From: Apodemus sylvaticus
Taxonomy: Eukaryota; Chordata; Mammalia; Rodentia; Muridae
Direction: 5' to 3'
Length of the DNA stretch: 64,000 nt
Assembly (NCBI RefSeq): GCF_947179515.1
Contig: NC_067483.1
Coordinates: 90,061,835 to 90,125,834, forward strand
The notes below the pieces were generated by a model. It was not told the DNA's origin, ran no database searches, and saw only the letters and a list, made by a program, of their open reading frames with translations. The position numbers and the translations under genes are program-made. Positions 10,859 through 21,559 of this stretch are shown in pieces (within the stretch, counting starts at the first letter, position 1; each line of letters starts with the position of its first letter).

Positions 10859-11581
10859 TTGTATTTCATTTTTGTGTTCTTTACAGATTCTGGATCTGAA
10901 TTCTCTGTTAGGTGTGCAGTTGACAACTCTCTCCCATCCTGTAGGCTCTCTTCACTAAGCTAATTGGTTCCTTTGCTGTGCAGAAATCTTTTAAGTCAAT
11001 TCAACCCCGGCTGATAATTCTTGTTATTTCTTCCTGAGCTTGTAGAGTCCTCTTCAGAAAACCTTGCTTGTACATGAATCTTCAAGCATCCTTGGCCCCA
11101 TGGTTTCAAATTTTACATTAAGGTCTTTGGTCTATTTTGAATTTATTTTTGTGAAGGGCAAGAGATAGTTTTATTACTCCACAGTAATATCCACAGTGAA
11201 TATCCAATTTCCCCATTTGTGAAGGGGCTGTCTTTTCTCCAACCTACACCCTTGCTACAATTGTCAAAGATGAGGTAATTCTGAATCCCAATAGTTGACT
11301 ATCAGGATAAACCAATTTTAGCATCCCTTCATGATAAGAGTCTTGAGGGAGCAGAAAGGACATACTGCGACATAATTAAGGCCTTAAGCAAAGCAAACTC
11401 ATAGCCAATGTCATGTCAAAGGAGGGACAACTTAGAAAATCAGAATGAGACAAAGTTTCCACTCCCTGCTTTTATACCATCTTACTAGCTGTGGTAAAAC
11501 AAGAGAAAAGGATAAGAGATACAAACTGAAAAGGAAGAAGACATAGTATCAGTTTGTAGACAACAGAATACTTTAAAAAAC

Positions 11582-11925
11582 ATATTATTTACACTCACCA
11601 TAGAAACACATTTCCGTGTGTAGCTGTAAGGGTGTTTCCAGAAAGGTTTAACTGAGTAGGAAGGACCCGCCTTGAATATGGAAGGCGCCATCCCGCTGGT
11701 TTGTGTCCTAGGATGAATAGAGAGGAGTGTGTAAGCTGAGGACCAGCAGTCACCTCTCACTGCCTCTTGATTTCAGACCGGCCGTGATGCCTCGTGCCCT
11801 TGTTGCCACGGCTTCCCAGTTGTGGTGGACTTGAACTCTGAGCCCAGACAAACCCTTTCTTCTTTAAGTTGCTTTTATCAGGGATTTGATCTCAACAACA
11901 GAAGTTATAGAAACAGATGCTGAAC
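11582..11925 (+). mobile_element. ERVL-type LTR inside the L1 fragment
   Basis: Shows 'gtgtagctgtaagggtgttt', 'ccagaaaggtttaactgag', 'gacccgccttgaatatgg', 'gactctaa...' replaced by 'gacttgaactctgagcccag', and the end 'aaaccctttcttctttaag' with 'aacaacagaag'. Block order matches the other + strand ERVL-type LTRs here. The 5' part is missing or decayed. Confidence 0.45.
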
Positions 11926-12158
11926 TTTATCATAGTCTTTCTTCATGTATTGGGATGGTTGTGCGATTTTTGCCCTTAAGTATTTTTATGTGCTTTGTTA
12001 CATTTATTGATTTGTGTTAAATCATTTTTGCATCCTTGGGATGAAACCACCTTGGTCACAATGTATGATCACCTTAATTGCTATTAAATCCAAATACTTT
12101 CTTGGGGATCTTCGTATCCTTGTTCAAGAAGGGTATTGGCCTCTAGTTTTCTTTTGCG

Positions 12159-12159
<1 letters not shown>

Positions 12160-12202
<43 letters not shown>
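12160..12202. repeat. (GT)n microsatellite inside L1
   Basis: About 20 GT units within the antisense L1 ORF2 text. Confidence 0.95.
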
Positions 12203-13149
12203 TTTTGGTTTCAGGGTTATACTGAGTTTGGTACTGTCTCTTCCTGTTCTGTTTTATGGGATAGACCGAGGAGTGTTGCCTTTAGCTCTTCTTTAAAAGC
12301 TTGGCAGAATTCTTTAGTGAATCCATTCAGTCTTAGGATTTTATTTCTTAGGAAACTCAGTCTTGTTGCTTTCTATGGTTCTGTTTAAAGTGTTCATAGT
12401 CTCTTGACTTAATTTTGATATGTCATATATGCCCAGATATTGGTTTATTTCTTCTAGATTTCTCAGTTCATTTAGAAACTTACATGTAAGTTTCTAAAAT
12501 CTTTCCTAACGCTCTTCTGGATTTTACTGGAGTCTGTTGCAACATTCCTCCTTCATCTAATTTTATTTATCTTCTCTATTTCTTTTGGTTAGATTTGTTA
12601 AATTCTTGGTGATCAAGTTTATGTGGTCAAAAAATCCCCAACTATTTATTTCTAGTACATTAATTTTTGTTTTAATGTTTACTATTTCTTGCTGTCTATT
12701 GCTTTCAGGCTTGGCTTGCCATTGTTTTTCTAAAATCTAGAGATGCAGCATTAAGTTATTGTGATTTCTCTGATTTTTCTTAATGTAAGCACTGACAACT
12801 GTAAAGTGTCCTCTTGGAATTGCCTTAGCTATATCCCTGAAGTTTTGGCAAGTTGTATTTTCATTTTAGTTTGATTCTAGGATTTTAAAACAATTTCATG
12901 TTAATATTTTTTAACTTCACATTGTCCATTCCAGAGTGTATGTTTCAGTCTCTCCAAGTACTTAACATTTTTTACTGTGGTTTCTTGTTCTATTTATTTC
13001 TAGTTTTATACAAGAAATTATAGGGTTGTTTTCTTATTTGCTAAAACTTATATGGTGCCCTTGAGTTTGATCTACTTTAGAAAAGGTTCCATGTGCTGAG
13101 AAGAATGTGCATTCATGCGTTTGATGGAATATTCTGTAGATGTCATTCA

Positions 13150-13665
13150 GGCCAGCCTCATCTATGGCATAGATTGGGTGAACCATCCAGACATGAACAT
13201 GGAGTAATTAATCGGGACCCAGCTCATGTTTTACATCATGAAAGTGAAGCCTGGATTGTGTTGGAGACCTCAGAATGTTGGAGAAGCTAGAAGTGTGGGA
13301 TATCTGTCAGAGAGAGCAGCAGAGAGGGAATAGAACCATCCCAGGAGAGAAGTGTGTTGCGGTCATCAAAGCTGGAAGGGGGGGGCAGCGAGCCGTTTGA
13401 CATCAGACATAGAGTTATAAGATCTGAGCTTTTCTCCCCGTTGTGTTTCAGGCTTACTTTGGTCAGCACTTCCTTGCTATGCCCCTATGGCCTCCCTTTC
13501 GGAATGGTAATGTACTATCTGTGGCACTGTATGTTAGAAGTACACGATTTGATTTTGATTTTACTTTAGTGACGGTCAAGAGACTTTGGAGTTTTAAACT
13601 ATATCTAGACTGTGAAAGACTATAGAGACTTTTGAAATTGATCTAAAATAGAGTCAGGGAGGGGA
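13150..13665 (+). mobile_element. MaLR internal region (non-coding)
   Basis: The segment leads directly into a + strand MaLR LTR and carries phrases typical of MaLR internal sequence: 'ttcggaatggtaatgtacta', 'gtggcactgtatgttagaag', 'gactgtgaaagactatagag' and 'ttttgaaattgatctaaaa'. MaLR internal regions encode no intact proteins. With 13666-14078 it looks like the 3' part of a MaLR element rather than a solo LTR. Confidence 0.5.
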
Positions 13666-13821
13666 TGTGGTTGTTTGAATGAGAATTCATAAGGTTCATA
13701 GTCCATTTATTTGAATATTTGTTCCCTGTTGTGGCACTCTTTGGGAAGGATTAGGAGGTGTGGCCTTGGAGGAGGTGTGTCACTTGGGTGGTTTCAAAAG
13801 CCCTTGCCATTCCTGGTTAGT

Positions 13822-13875
<54 letters not shown>

Positions 13876-14078
13876 CTCCCTCCCTCCCTCCCTCCTACGT
13901 TCAAAGAAGGATGTAAACTCTTGGCTACTGCTTCAGCACTGGGCCTGTCTGCTGTCGAGCTTCCTGCTGCGATGGTCATGGACTCTAATCCTTGGAACTG
14001 TAAGCCCAATAAACTCTTTCGTCTATAAATTGCCTTGGATATGGTATCTCTTCACAGTAATAGAAAAGTAACTAAGAA
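13666..14078 (+). mobile_element. MaLR LTR (3' LTR of preceding internal region)
   Basis: Begins TGTGGTTGTTTGAATGAGAA, continues 'ggattaggaggtgtggcctt' and 'ggaggtgtgtcacttgggtgg', and ends 'gtaactaagaata', a decayed version of the usual CTAAGACA end. A polypyrimidine tract at 13828-13895 has expanded inside it. No matching 5-bp flanks were found, as expected if this is the 3' LTR of a longer element. Confidence 0.7.
13828..13895. repeat. (CT)n-(CCCT)n polypyrimidine tract
   Basis: Pure CT units followed by CCCT units, located inside a MaLR LTR. Homopurine/homopyrimidine, so capable of triplex formation in principle. Confidence 0.95.
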
Positions 14079-15955
14079 TAAATACAAGAAGGGGAAACAC
14101 AAAAACCTCAATAAGATAAACTGAAAATACTTTTTAAAGTATCCATAATATTAAATGTTCAAAGAGGGAATCACAAGCGGTGTATTGCACACTGTGCTGA
14201 GTTGAACCTGGGATGAGCCTGTCTGGTGTTTGTCAGAGCTATCTTAACATCAGCAGCTCTGTTCTTTGTACACTGAGAGCGTCTACTGGCTAGACACCCT
14301 TGGCTTTGTAATCTGTGGACCAAACAGGCTCTTCCACTTTTACAGGACACCCCAGTTTGTACCCTCTGGCGTAGGTGATGCTCTGGCTGAGTGTGTTTCC
14401 AAGTGCATTGAGAGTGCACAGGAGGACCTGTCTTCACACTTTCAAAGCCCTCTAAGCTTTCATTACCCTGCTGGAGATATGCAGCCATAGATACTGAGCA
14501 TTCTTCTGGCGCTCCAGAGTCATCTGACATCAGAAGTGAACCTTACAGCAGTGACCCTTATAGCTGGCTGCAGAGACTGGCCTGCTCTGCTCATCTGTTG
14601 CCCAGGCTATCCAGCTCTGGCGCTATTCTCAGTCAATGATGTGTGTTCTCAGCCACCGGGAGGAGCCATCTTCCCTATGCACTTGACTGCTCGAGTCAAA
14701 CCACACACACTGCCTGCACTTTTTAGCTTTTTAGAGGGAAGGCACCATCTGGCCTTCCCTCTCTCCATAACTGTATCTCAGAGCTTCCTTCTCACCCTGG
14801 GTCTGTGGCAGTTTGAGCTAGAGCCTCAAGACTTGGGACTGTTTCCTGTCCAAGCCTCAAGGATACCCATCCTTAAACTCTAGCTATCTTTCAGGTAAGA
14901 TGGCACCTAGCCACAGTCCTCTGAACCAGGGCCACTCCCCCAACTGCCGGGGAAGCCACTGCTTCAGCAAGACCCACAGTGGAACTTGTGAGGGCTGTGG
15001 GGGCTGTGGACTGGTCTTGTGGGTAGGACGGCCGTGTGGGTAGGGCTATCCGGTTGGTCTAGAATAGTCTGCTTACTCAGACCCCCTTCTACCTCACTCT
15101 TCACCCCAGCCATAGAGGGGGAGCAGAGTTCAGCTTGGCTTTCTTCTTCTGAGCAGCCCACCTTCCATTCCCTTCATCCTCCATCAGGAGCCATCACAGG
15201 AGAAGCCATTAACAAGCAGGTGATCTTCCTGAGGTGAGTCTGCCTTGGTTTAAAATCCACAATGGATTTGCTCCAGTAGGTAAGGCCCAGGGGAAATTCA
15301 TTTTAGGAAAGATTCCTGCTATGAATATGCTTTTCCTGTTATTATTAAATATATAACAATCACTGGGTATTGGCCCACCCTTCTGAGCAGATCTCTGCAG
15401 ACCTACGAAGATGTACTATCTTGTAGTGATGCTATATAGACAAGGAGATAATAATTCTATAGAACTTCTGATTCGATTCAAATAATTTTAGGAAGAAAGT
15501 TTTTAGAGATGGTTTTAGTTGCTAGAAAGATGTAATAAAGTTAGAATCAAGAATATAATGTGGCCACTCCTCAGAATAGTAAAGAAAGGCTGCATAATAA
15601 GAAATGCAGTGAGCTTTTGTAATCACACTAAAAAAGAGAAATAGACTTGGGACAATTTTGTGCTCAAGGAAAAACATTTAGGTCCAAAGATAAAACCACA
15701 GGTGTGTAGTACTATGATAAGGCAAGGCCATGTAGAAACTGCTGCTTTGAACTTTTAATGAGTATATTATAATAAAACACTGCTTTGAAGTTAATATCAA
15801 CATCCTTTGATAACTCCCATTCTATGTAACATTTTATCTCTGAGGTAATTTTCTAAAGAACTTTTGTCTAAGTAGGTATAAAAAGATCAGAGAAAAGAAA
15901 AAGTTGTTGGTTGAATGGTTTGGGTTGGGGAACTTTGCCCCATCCACTCACCACA
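14079..15955. other. Intergenic stretch without a recognised gene
   Basis: No exon was recognised. The longest frame (about 14536-14883) has no motif, no splice context and no similarity I can name. The part from about 15250 to 15900 is AT-rich and may be an old, unrecognised retroelement, but I cannot assign a family. Confidence 0.4.
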
Positions 15956-15956
15956 C

Positions 15957-16018
15957 TCATCCATCCATCCATCCATCCATCCATCCATTCATCCAACCAT
16001 CCATCCGTCTGTTCATCC
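15957..16018. repeat. (ATCC)n microsatellite
   Basis: About 14 mostly intact CATC units with a few substitutions, followed by a short GT run at 16022-16040. Confidence 0.9.
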
Positions 16019-16577
16019 CAATGTGTGTGTGTGTGTGTCTGCGTGCATACCTGGCCCAGCCAGAGTGTGGGTGTATGCATGTTTGCATGTTTGAATGTAG
16101 ACCTGCCTGTGCATATTTTCCTGTATACAGCATATTAACCCCTTTCCTTTCCTTCCTATTTCACAAACAGTTAACCAGGTTATTCACTTTATCTGGCTGA
16201 CTCACCAGATAGAGGATCTATCTAGAAAGGAGCACCAGCAGTAAATCTTTATCACCTGTTGTTTTATGATGAGGTGCTAAACAGTTTCTCCCCTAAGAGG
16301 AACTCAGACAGGCAGGTCAGCTACCACAGCAAAGTGACTTCGACTTAAGGCAGGTAAACAATTTATTATACAGCAACCCTAAACATATCATAAGACCAAG
16401 TCTTACCTCGCCCCTAACCCCACACTTTTCCTTCTACTCTGCCTCAAGAAGAACCAAACAAGAATGAAGAACCACCAGGCCTGACCCCTGGCAATCTCTC
16501 CCTCTGTGGTATCAGTCCTTTCTTGGATTTCCAAAGCCTTTACTACCTCTGTCTTTCTTTGGGATAGTCTATTTTAA
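16019..16577. other. Intergenic stretch without a recognised gene
   Basis: Nothing recognised beyond the short GT run. Confidence 0.4.
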
Positions 16578-16786
16578 CTTCTTCCTTCCTTCCTTCCTTC
16601 CTTCCTTCCTTCCTTTCAATTTTATTTATTTTATGAGTACACTGTAGCTGTCTTCAGACATATCAGAAGAGGACATCAGATCCCATTTCAGATGGCTGTG
16701 AGCTATCATGTGCTTGCTGGGAGTTGAACTCAGAACCTCAGGAAGAAGAGTCAGAGCTCTTAACCACCTATTTCTCCAGCCCCCTG
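16578..16786 (-). mobile_element. B2 SINE, antisense, with (CTTC)n grown at its tail
   Basis: Reversed B2: 'tttatttattttatgagtac', 'gtagctgtcttcagacatat', 'ggacatcagatcccatttca', 'ggagttgaactcagaacctc', 'gctcttaaccacctatttct', ending 'ccagcccc'. The 3' side (left) is preceded by a (CTTC)n run at 16578-16616. Confidence 0.9.
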
Positions 16787-17144
16787 AATATTTTTTCTTA
16801 TGCTGACACTTCTCTTTTGCCAGGCCACACAGAGGTAGGTTCTAGATGGCCATCATAACTGCGAGCCTTTTTCTGATGATTTAATACTAATTATTTAATT
16901 GATAATTAGTTTTAACCATTTCCCCCTGTATCCAAAGTTACTGTATATGGTGTTTTCATTTCCATTTGATTCTAGGGAATTTCAGAATGTCCCCACTGCT
17001 TCCTTCAGTGGCTCAGCGGTTAACGTGTGTGCTGCCTCTCATATTGTTGTTTATTTTCTCTAGTTACTCCTGCCATTGGTTTCTAGATTTTTCATATTAT
17101 GATATGCTAAGATATGAACCCGTGACCTTCTTGTGGCTTTCCGC

Positions 17145-17200
17145 ATCTTGGCCGAGTGCCTGGCACTTGGAAGGGGCTTTGTAAAGGTTTGCTGAATGAG
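17145..17200 (+). mobile_element. MIR/L2-like fragment
   Basis: 'gagtgcctggcacttggaag' followed by 'gctttgtaaaggtttgctga' and 'atgag' resembles the conserved 3' segment of MIR (agtgcctggcacatagtagg...aaatgtttgttgaatga). Short. Confidence 0.35.
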
Positions 17201-17332
17201 AGATAGAGGCAGAGCTTTCCCAAGGCAAAGACTGTTGGCATCTTTGACGTTAGTGCCACTGAGTTTGGCTGGGTGTGGTGCTGTTGGACTTCTGTCCTTC
17301 ATTTAAAATGGGGCATGACATCATCCCTCTTT

Positions 17333-17440
17333 ATGTCAGGGTTTGAATGTGCTCCGCCTAGGAAGTGGCACTATTTGGAGGTGTGGCTTTGTTGAAGTGG
17401 GTGTGGCCTTGTTGAAGTAGGTGTGGCACTGTGGGTGTGG
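17333..17440 (+). mobile_element. MaLR LTR 5' fragment
   Basis: 'gggtttgaatgtgctccgcc', 'ggaagtggcactatttggag' and two consecutive 'gtgtggccttgttgaagt'-like units are MaLR LTR text. The element stops before a T/G-rich tract and a B1. Confidence 0.6.
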
Positions 17441-17499
17441 TCTTTTTTGGGGGGTGTTTTTTTGATTATTTTTTTGGATTTGTTCCCCGGCCCACCCCC

Positions 17500-17635
17500 C
17501 CTCCAAGACAGAGTTTCTCTGTATAGTCCTGGCTGTCCTGGAACTCACTCTGTAGACCAGGCTGGTCTCAAACTCAGAAATCCACCTGCTTCTGCCTCAC
17601 AAGTGCTGGGATTAAAGGCTGGGGTTAAAGGTGGA
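17500..17635 (-). mobile_element. B1 SINE, antisense
   Basis: Reversed B1: 'agacagagtttctctgtata', 'ctggctgtcctggaactcac', 'gaccaggctggtctcaaact', 'acaagtgctgggattaaagg'. A T/G-rich stretch to its left is the tail side. Confidence 0.9.
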
Positions 17636-17639
17636 GTGC

Positions 17640-18680
17640 TTATCTGCAGGAGAATGACCTGGGGACAGAGACCCTGCAAGCATTTCCTATTGTCTCTTTT
17701 TCTTACTGTGTGTAGCTCATCTCTTCTCTAAACTGTGAAGTCTGGCTGATATGAGAGTTTGAGGATTCAGACTAAACAAGCCTTTGAGGAAGTCCATTTG
17801 GGATGAGCCTGCCCGTTCACACCTGGCTCAGCTCCTCCCTATTTCCCTCAGGGCATTTTTGGAGCCAATCATGGAAGCCAGGGAGAGTCTGGTATCTTTT
17901 TTGGCCTCTTGAGAAGAACAGTATGTGGGTGCGATGACTAGGGCGGTGGTGGTAACGTGGGATGGGAGATTTGAAGAAAACGTGATTCAGTGGTACACTT
18001 AAGTATGATCAGAGGACCATTTCAAAATAGATAGCGGAACCATGGCAGTGGGGTTTCGGAGCAAGGATGCTAGAGAGCAAGTGGGAAGTTACAGTCAAGG
18101 GTCAGGTGTGGGTCAGTAGGTGGAAGCCTCAGGGTATGGGGACTGGATTAACCCAGTTATTTATAACTCAGTTACCCGGGTCATGGCTGAGACAAGTCCC
18201 TGGCAAAGAGCAACCGCTGGGAGGATGGGTTTGTTTTGCTTGTGGTTTGAGAGGGCACAGTAGTCTATCATTGTGGGAAGGCATGGCAGAGACTGTGGCT
18301 GGCACGCCTTGGACCTGGGCACACTAGCAAGCAGAGACAGGCGAGGTTGGCGTCCAGTGGGCTGTCTCCTTCTTCCTTTTTCATATGTCCCAAGCTTTAG
18401 CTCACAAGGTAGCGTCACCGACAGTAGAGTTGGTGCTCCCTCATTTAAACACTCTAGAGGCACTGTTGTGAGACACACCTGAGGCTATGCCTCATTGCTG
18501 CCCAATGTGAATCTAAACTCAGTCAAGCTGACAGTCAAAACTAGCCGTCACACCCACCTTACAGTGTTTTTTGATGAAGCCAAATCAGGTGATAAGAAAT
18601 TACCCAGAGGATAGTGGATGTCGGGGACACCATGAGACATAAATGCTAAACAGAATGTGGGTGGAGAGAGTCTTTATTTT
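17640..18680. other. Intergenic stretch without a recognised gene
   Basis: No exon or repeat family recognised. Open frames are short and lack similarity. Confidence 0.4.
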
Positions 18681-18683
18681 TTC

Positions 18684-18726
18684 GTTTCATTCATTCATTC
18701 ATTCATTCATTCATTCATTTGCTCAT

Positions 18727-18764
<38 letters not shown>

Positions 18765-18905
18765 TTTGGGGGAATCAGGAACATAGTACATGTAGCATAC
18801 ATGCATGTATTTTGTGTGTGTGTGTCTGTGTGTGTGTGTGTTTTGGGGGAATCAGGAACATAGTACATGTAGCATACATGCATGTATTTTGTGTGTGTGT
18901 GTATA
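18684..18905. repeat. (TTCA)n, (GT)n and a 77-bp tandem duplication
   Basis: A (TTCA)n run (about 18684-18727) is followed by GT units, then a unit starting TTTTGGGGGAATCAGG at 18764. It is repeated starting at 18841 (offset 77). The two copies are identical over about 62 bases, including a GT-rich end. The identity implies a recent duplication between GT runs. Confidence 0.9.
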
Positions 18906-18958
18906 GGTCACAAGGCAATCTGAAGGAGTCTCTTCCCTTTTACCAGTTTGTTTCAAGA

Positions 18959-19140
18959 CAGTGGTTATCAACCTATGGGTCCCTTTTACAGGGCCACATA
19001 TCGGATCCTGTGCGTCATTTACATTACAATTCATAACAGTAGCAAAATTACAATTATGAAGAGCAGTGAAAATAATCTTACGGTTGGGTTCACGGGAACC
19101 CGAGCAGCTCCCCGTACTAAAGGGTGAGGCCCGCTGTTCC
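18959..19140 (+). mobile_element. URR1 (hAT-Charlie non-autonomous DNA transposon), diverged
   Basis: Starts with the Charlie-type terminal motif 'cagtggttatcaacctatgg' and contains 'tttacattacaattcataac', 'agtagcaaaattacaattat' and 'acggttgggttcac', the internal text of the ~230-bp rodent URR1 family. The right terminal repeat is decayed. Confidence 0.7.
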
Positions 19141-19789
19141 AGGCATGGAGTGAGGTTGTCAGGCATGGCATCGCCGGGCGCCTTTAGGGGCTGGCTGGCC
19201 CGAGGATGGGCTATCAGGTGACTTAATAGAGCCCTTTGTCAAAAGTAGAGTTTATGAGATGTGCTCAGGAGGCTCAGGAGCCTGACCAGAGTTTGGTCAC
19301 ACAAAGAATCTTGTGTAGGAGCTGGTGGGGGTCCTAGGTGGACCTTGAAGGTACACAGAGGCCAGAGGGTGTACGGTTAATAAGAGCAGTAGGTGTGGTG
19401 ACCTGTGACAGTGTGTTGAAGGGGAGGAGCCTGTGTCACAGGAGTGCCAAGGGCATGAGATGCATCCCTGGGAGCAAAGCTTCGATCAAGAGCAATCTCC
19501 TACACCCCCAGCCCAGCTGACTCCCTCTCCACAGACCTGGGAAGGACTTGGGCTTCTTGATGACAATGACACTCTGCATTCCCCCCCCAACCCCTGCTTC
19601 TGCTCGCTCACAGTGGCACCCACATTCTCATTCCTTCTGTCACACTCACAGCTGTCAGAAGAGAACATCTCTCTTGACACTTCTGTGGAGTTCAGAACCT
19701 TTTTTTTTTGAGTACGGAAAACTATAATGCTCCCTGAGATTTCCTGAACAAATATGAAATGTCTAAATACCCAAACCACACAGGGACCA
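19141..19789. other. Intergenic stretch without a recognised gene
   Basis: Nothing recognised. Confidence 0.4.
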
Positions 19790-19890
19790 GCCCGTGGTGG
19801 ATGATGTCACAACCAGTCAGAAAACGAGGGCAAAATGGCGGCCGCAAAGGCCTCTTTGATGGTTCATTGGCTCCACCGTGTGGCAAAATA
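19790..19890. promoter_or_regulatory. Orphan promoter-like patch (CRE, YY1, inverted CCAAT)
   Basis: Within 100 bases lie TGATGTCA (CRE-like, 19802-19809), AAAATGGCGGC (perfect YY1 consensus, 19832-19842) overlapping a GCGGCCGC octamer, and ATTGG (inverted CCAAT, near 19866). This combination is typical of housekeeping promoters and of some retroelement regulatory regions. No transcript, exon or known element is recognised next to it. Function is inference. Confidence 0.25.
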
Positions 19891-20099
19891 CAGTAATGTT
19901 ATTTCAAGAAAAAAAAAAACATTAAATTCAGCAATGCAAAAAAAAAAAAGAAATCTCTACCTAAAAAGTCTTTCCAGCATAAGCAATTAAAATTAGCAAA
20001 TCACACTGGTGTATTTACTAAGATCCAGATTTCAAAGCCCTCTGGGGTCTGACACTAACTCCTTCACAGTATGTATGTGATATTTGTCTCTATTAGTCA

Positions 20100-20287
20100 T
20101 GTACTTCCCAATTGTCTGTCTGTCATAGCAGTATGTATGATGTATGTATGATATATGTATGTATGTGTATATATCTTTATTATCTATGTATCTTATCTAT
20201 AATCTTATTATCTATTATCTATTTTATCATCACCTACCTACAATCTATTATCCATATTTCTATCATCTATCATTATCTGTCTATCTG

Positions 20288-20332
<45 letters not shown>

Positions 20333-20790
20333 AATCTATCATTCACAATATACATACCTATTTATTATCGATTATTTATCTATCATCTCTCACTCTATCA
20401 TCTATCAATAATCTGTCTATAATCTAGCCATCACAATATATTTATTACCTATTATCTATCATTTATCTATCATCTCTCACTCTCTATCATCTAGCTATCA
20501 TATCTGTCTATACTTTATCCATCACAATATACTTATCTACCTATTATTTATCTATCATTTATCTATCATCTCTATCATCTATCTAGCATTATATATCTGT
20601 CTATAATCTATCCATCACAATATACTTATTACCTATTATCTATCTATCATTTATCTATCATCTCTCACTCTCTCTATTTATTATCTCTCAGTGTCTTACT
20701 CTCTATCATTTATCTACCATTTATCTATTTATTATCTCTCACGCTCTATCTATCTACCATCATCTACCATTTATCCGTCTACCTCTACTT
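20100..20790. repeat. TATC/TATG-rich array with ~90-bp higher-order repeat
   Basis: A pure (ATCT)n core at about 20276-20332 sits in a longer degenerate array. The phrase TCACAATATA recurs at 20343, 20431, 20522 and 20615 (spacings 88, 91, 93), each followed by 'cctattatctatc'-like text. The short Tyr/Ile/Leu-rich frames over it are artefacts. Confidence 0.85.
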
Positions 20791-21559
20791 TTAACATGCA
20801 CACAGGAATCTGCCTCTAAGAACCCTTTATTTTATGTTTGTCCCTGTTGGCTGAGACTTCATGACTGTGGTAGGCTGAGCAACAGCTTCCTGAAGATGAC
20901 CACACTCTAATCTCCCAAACCTGTACTGTGTTATTTTGCAGGATAAAGGGGACTTTGAAGAAGTGATGTCAAGGATCGTGAGATGAGGTGAGATTCCCTG
21001 GCTGTTCAGGTGGACCCAGCATCATTACAAAGTCCTTATGAGGCAGACAGGAATTTGAGTGGGAGGTGACATGACAACAGAAGCCAGGAAATGAAGCAAT
21101 ACAAGCAGAGGCAGTCCATAAACCAAAGTATGCAGTCAGTGTCTAAACACTGAGGAAGGCAAGCACAGGAGCTTCTCCTGCATGCGGGGGGGGGGGTGTA
21201 GGGGGGTAGGGAGTGACTCTGAATTTAATCCAGTGGGACTGACTGGGACCCTTCGGCTCTCGACCACTCCATTTGTTACTGTGGCCATAGGAAAGTACTG
21301 CAGCAGGAGGGTGCCACAGCCTGGACAGTAACTTTCTGTGCTCTCAGGGCCGGTTCTCAGGCACGTCACTCAGGACATGCTGTGGAGCAAGTTACCAGCG
21401 AAGGGAGTGGAAGGAAAGTTTCCTTTGTGGAATGTTGGAGTGACACTCAGGTCACCTTTGGGGTCCACTGCTACAAATGGCCAAAGATGAATTACTCTGT
21501 CCAATGTCTGATGTCTGGCGGGGCTAGGTCATCACTCCCCTCAGGACTCCTCTACATTT
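20791..21559. other. Intergenic stretch with a G-run
   Basis: No gene recognised. A G-rich run at about 21186-21212 (G10, G6 and GGG runs with 1-4 base spacers) could form a G-quadruplex. Confidence 0.45.

Larger units (their letters stand above)
10210..13150 (-). mobile_element. L1 ORF2 fragment, antisense, interrupted
   Basis: The plus strand reads as the complement of the 3' half of L1 ORF2. Landmarks are 'tttctttgtccatttatcc', 'gataattcttgttatttctt', 'ctttgctgtgcagaaatctt', 'ggtctttggtctattttgaa', 'cttgggatgaaaccaccttgg' and 'gaagaatgtgcattcatgcg'. No reading frame stays open, so it is dead. Roughly 11280-11930 lacks L1 sequence and holds an ERVL-type LTR. A B1 lies at 10722-10858 and a (GT)n at 12160-12202. 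Confidence 0.75.

Noticed and set aside
14536..14883. 115-codon frame in unique sequence
   Set aside because: No recognisable domain, no splice or promoter evidence. The length is within chance expectation for 64 kb.
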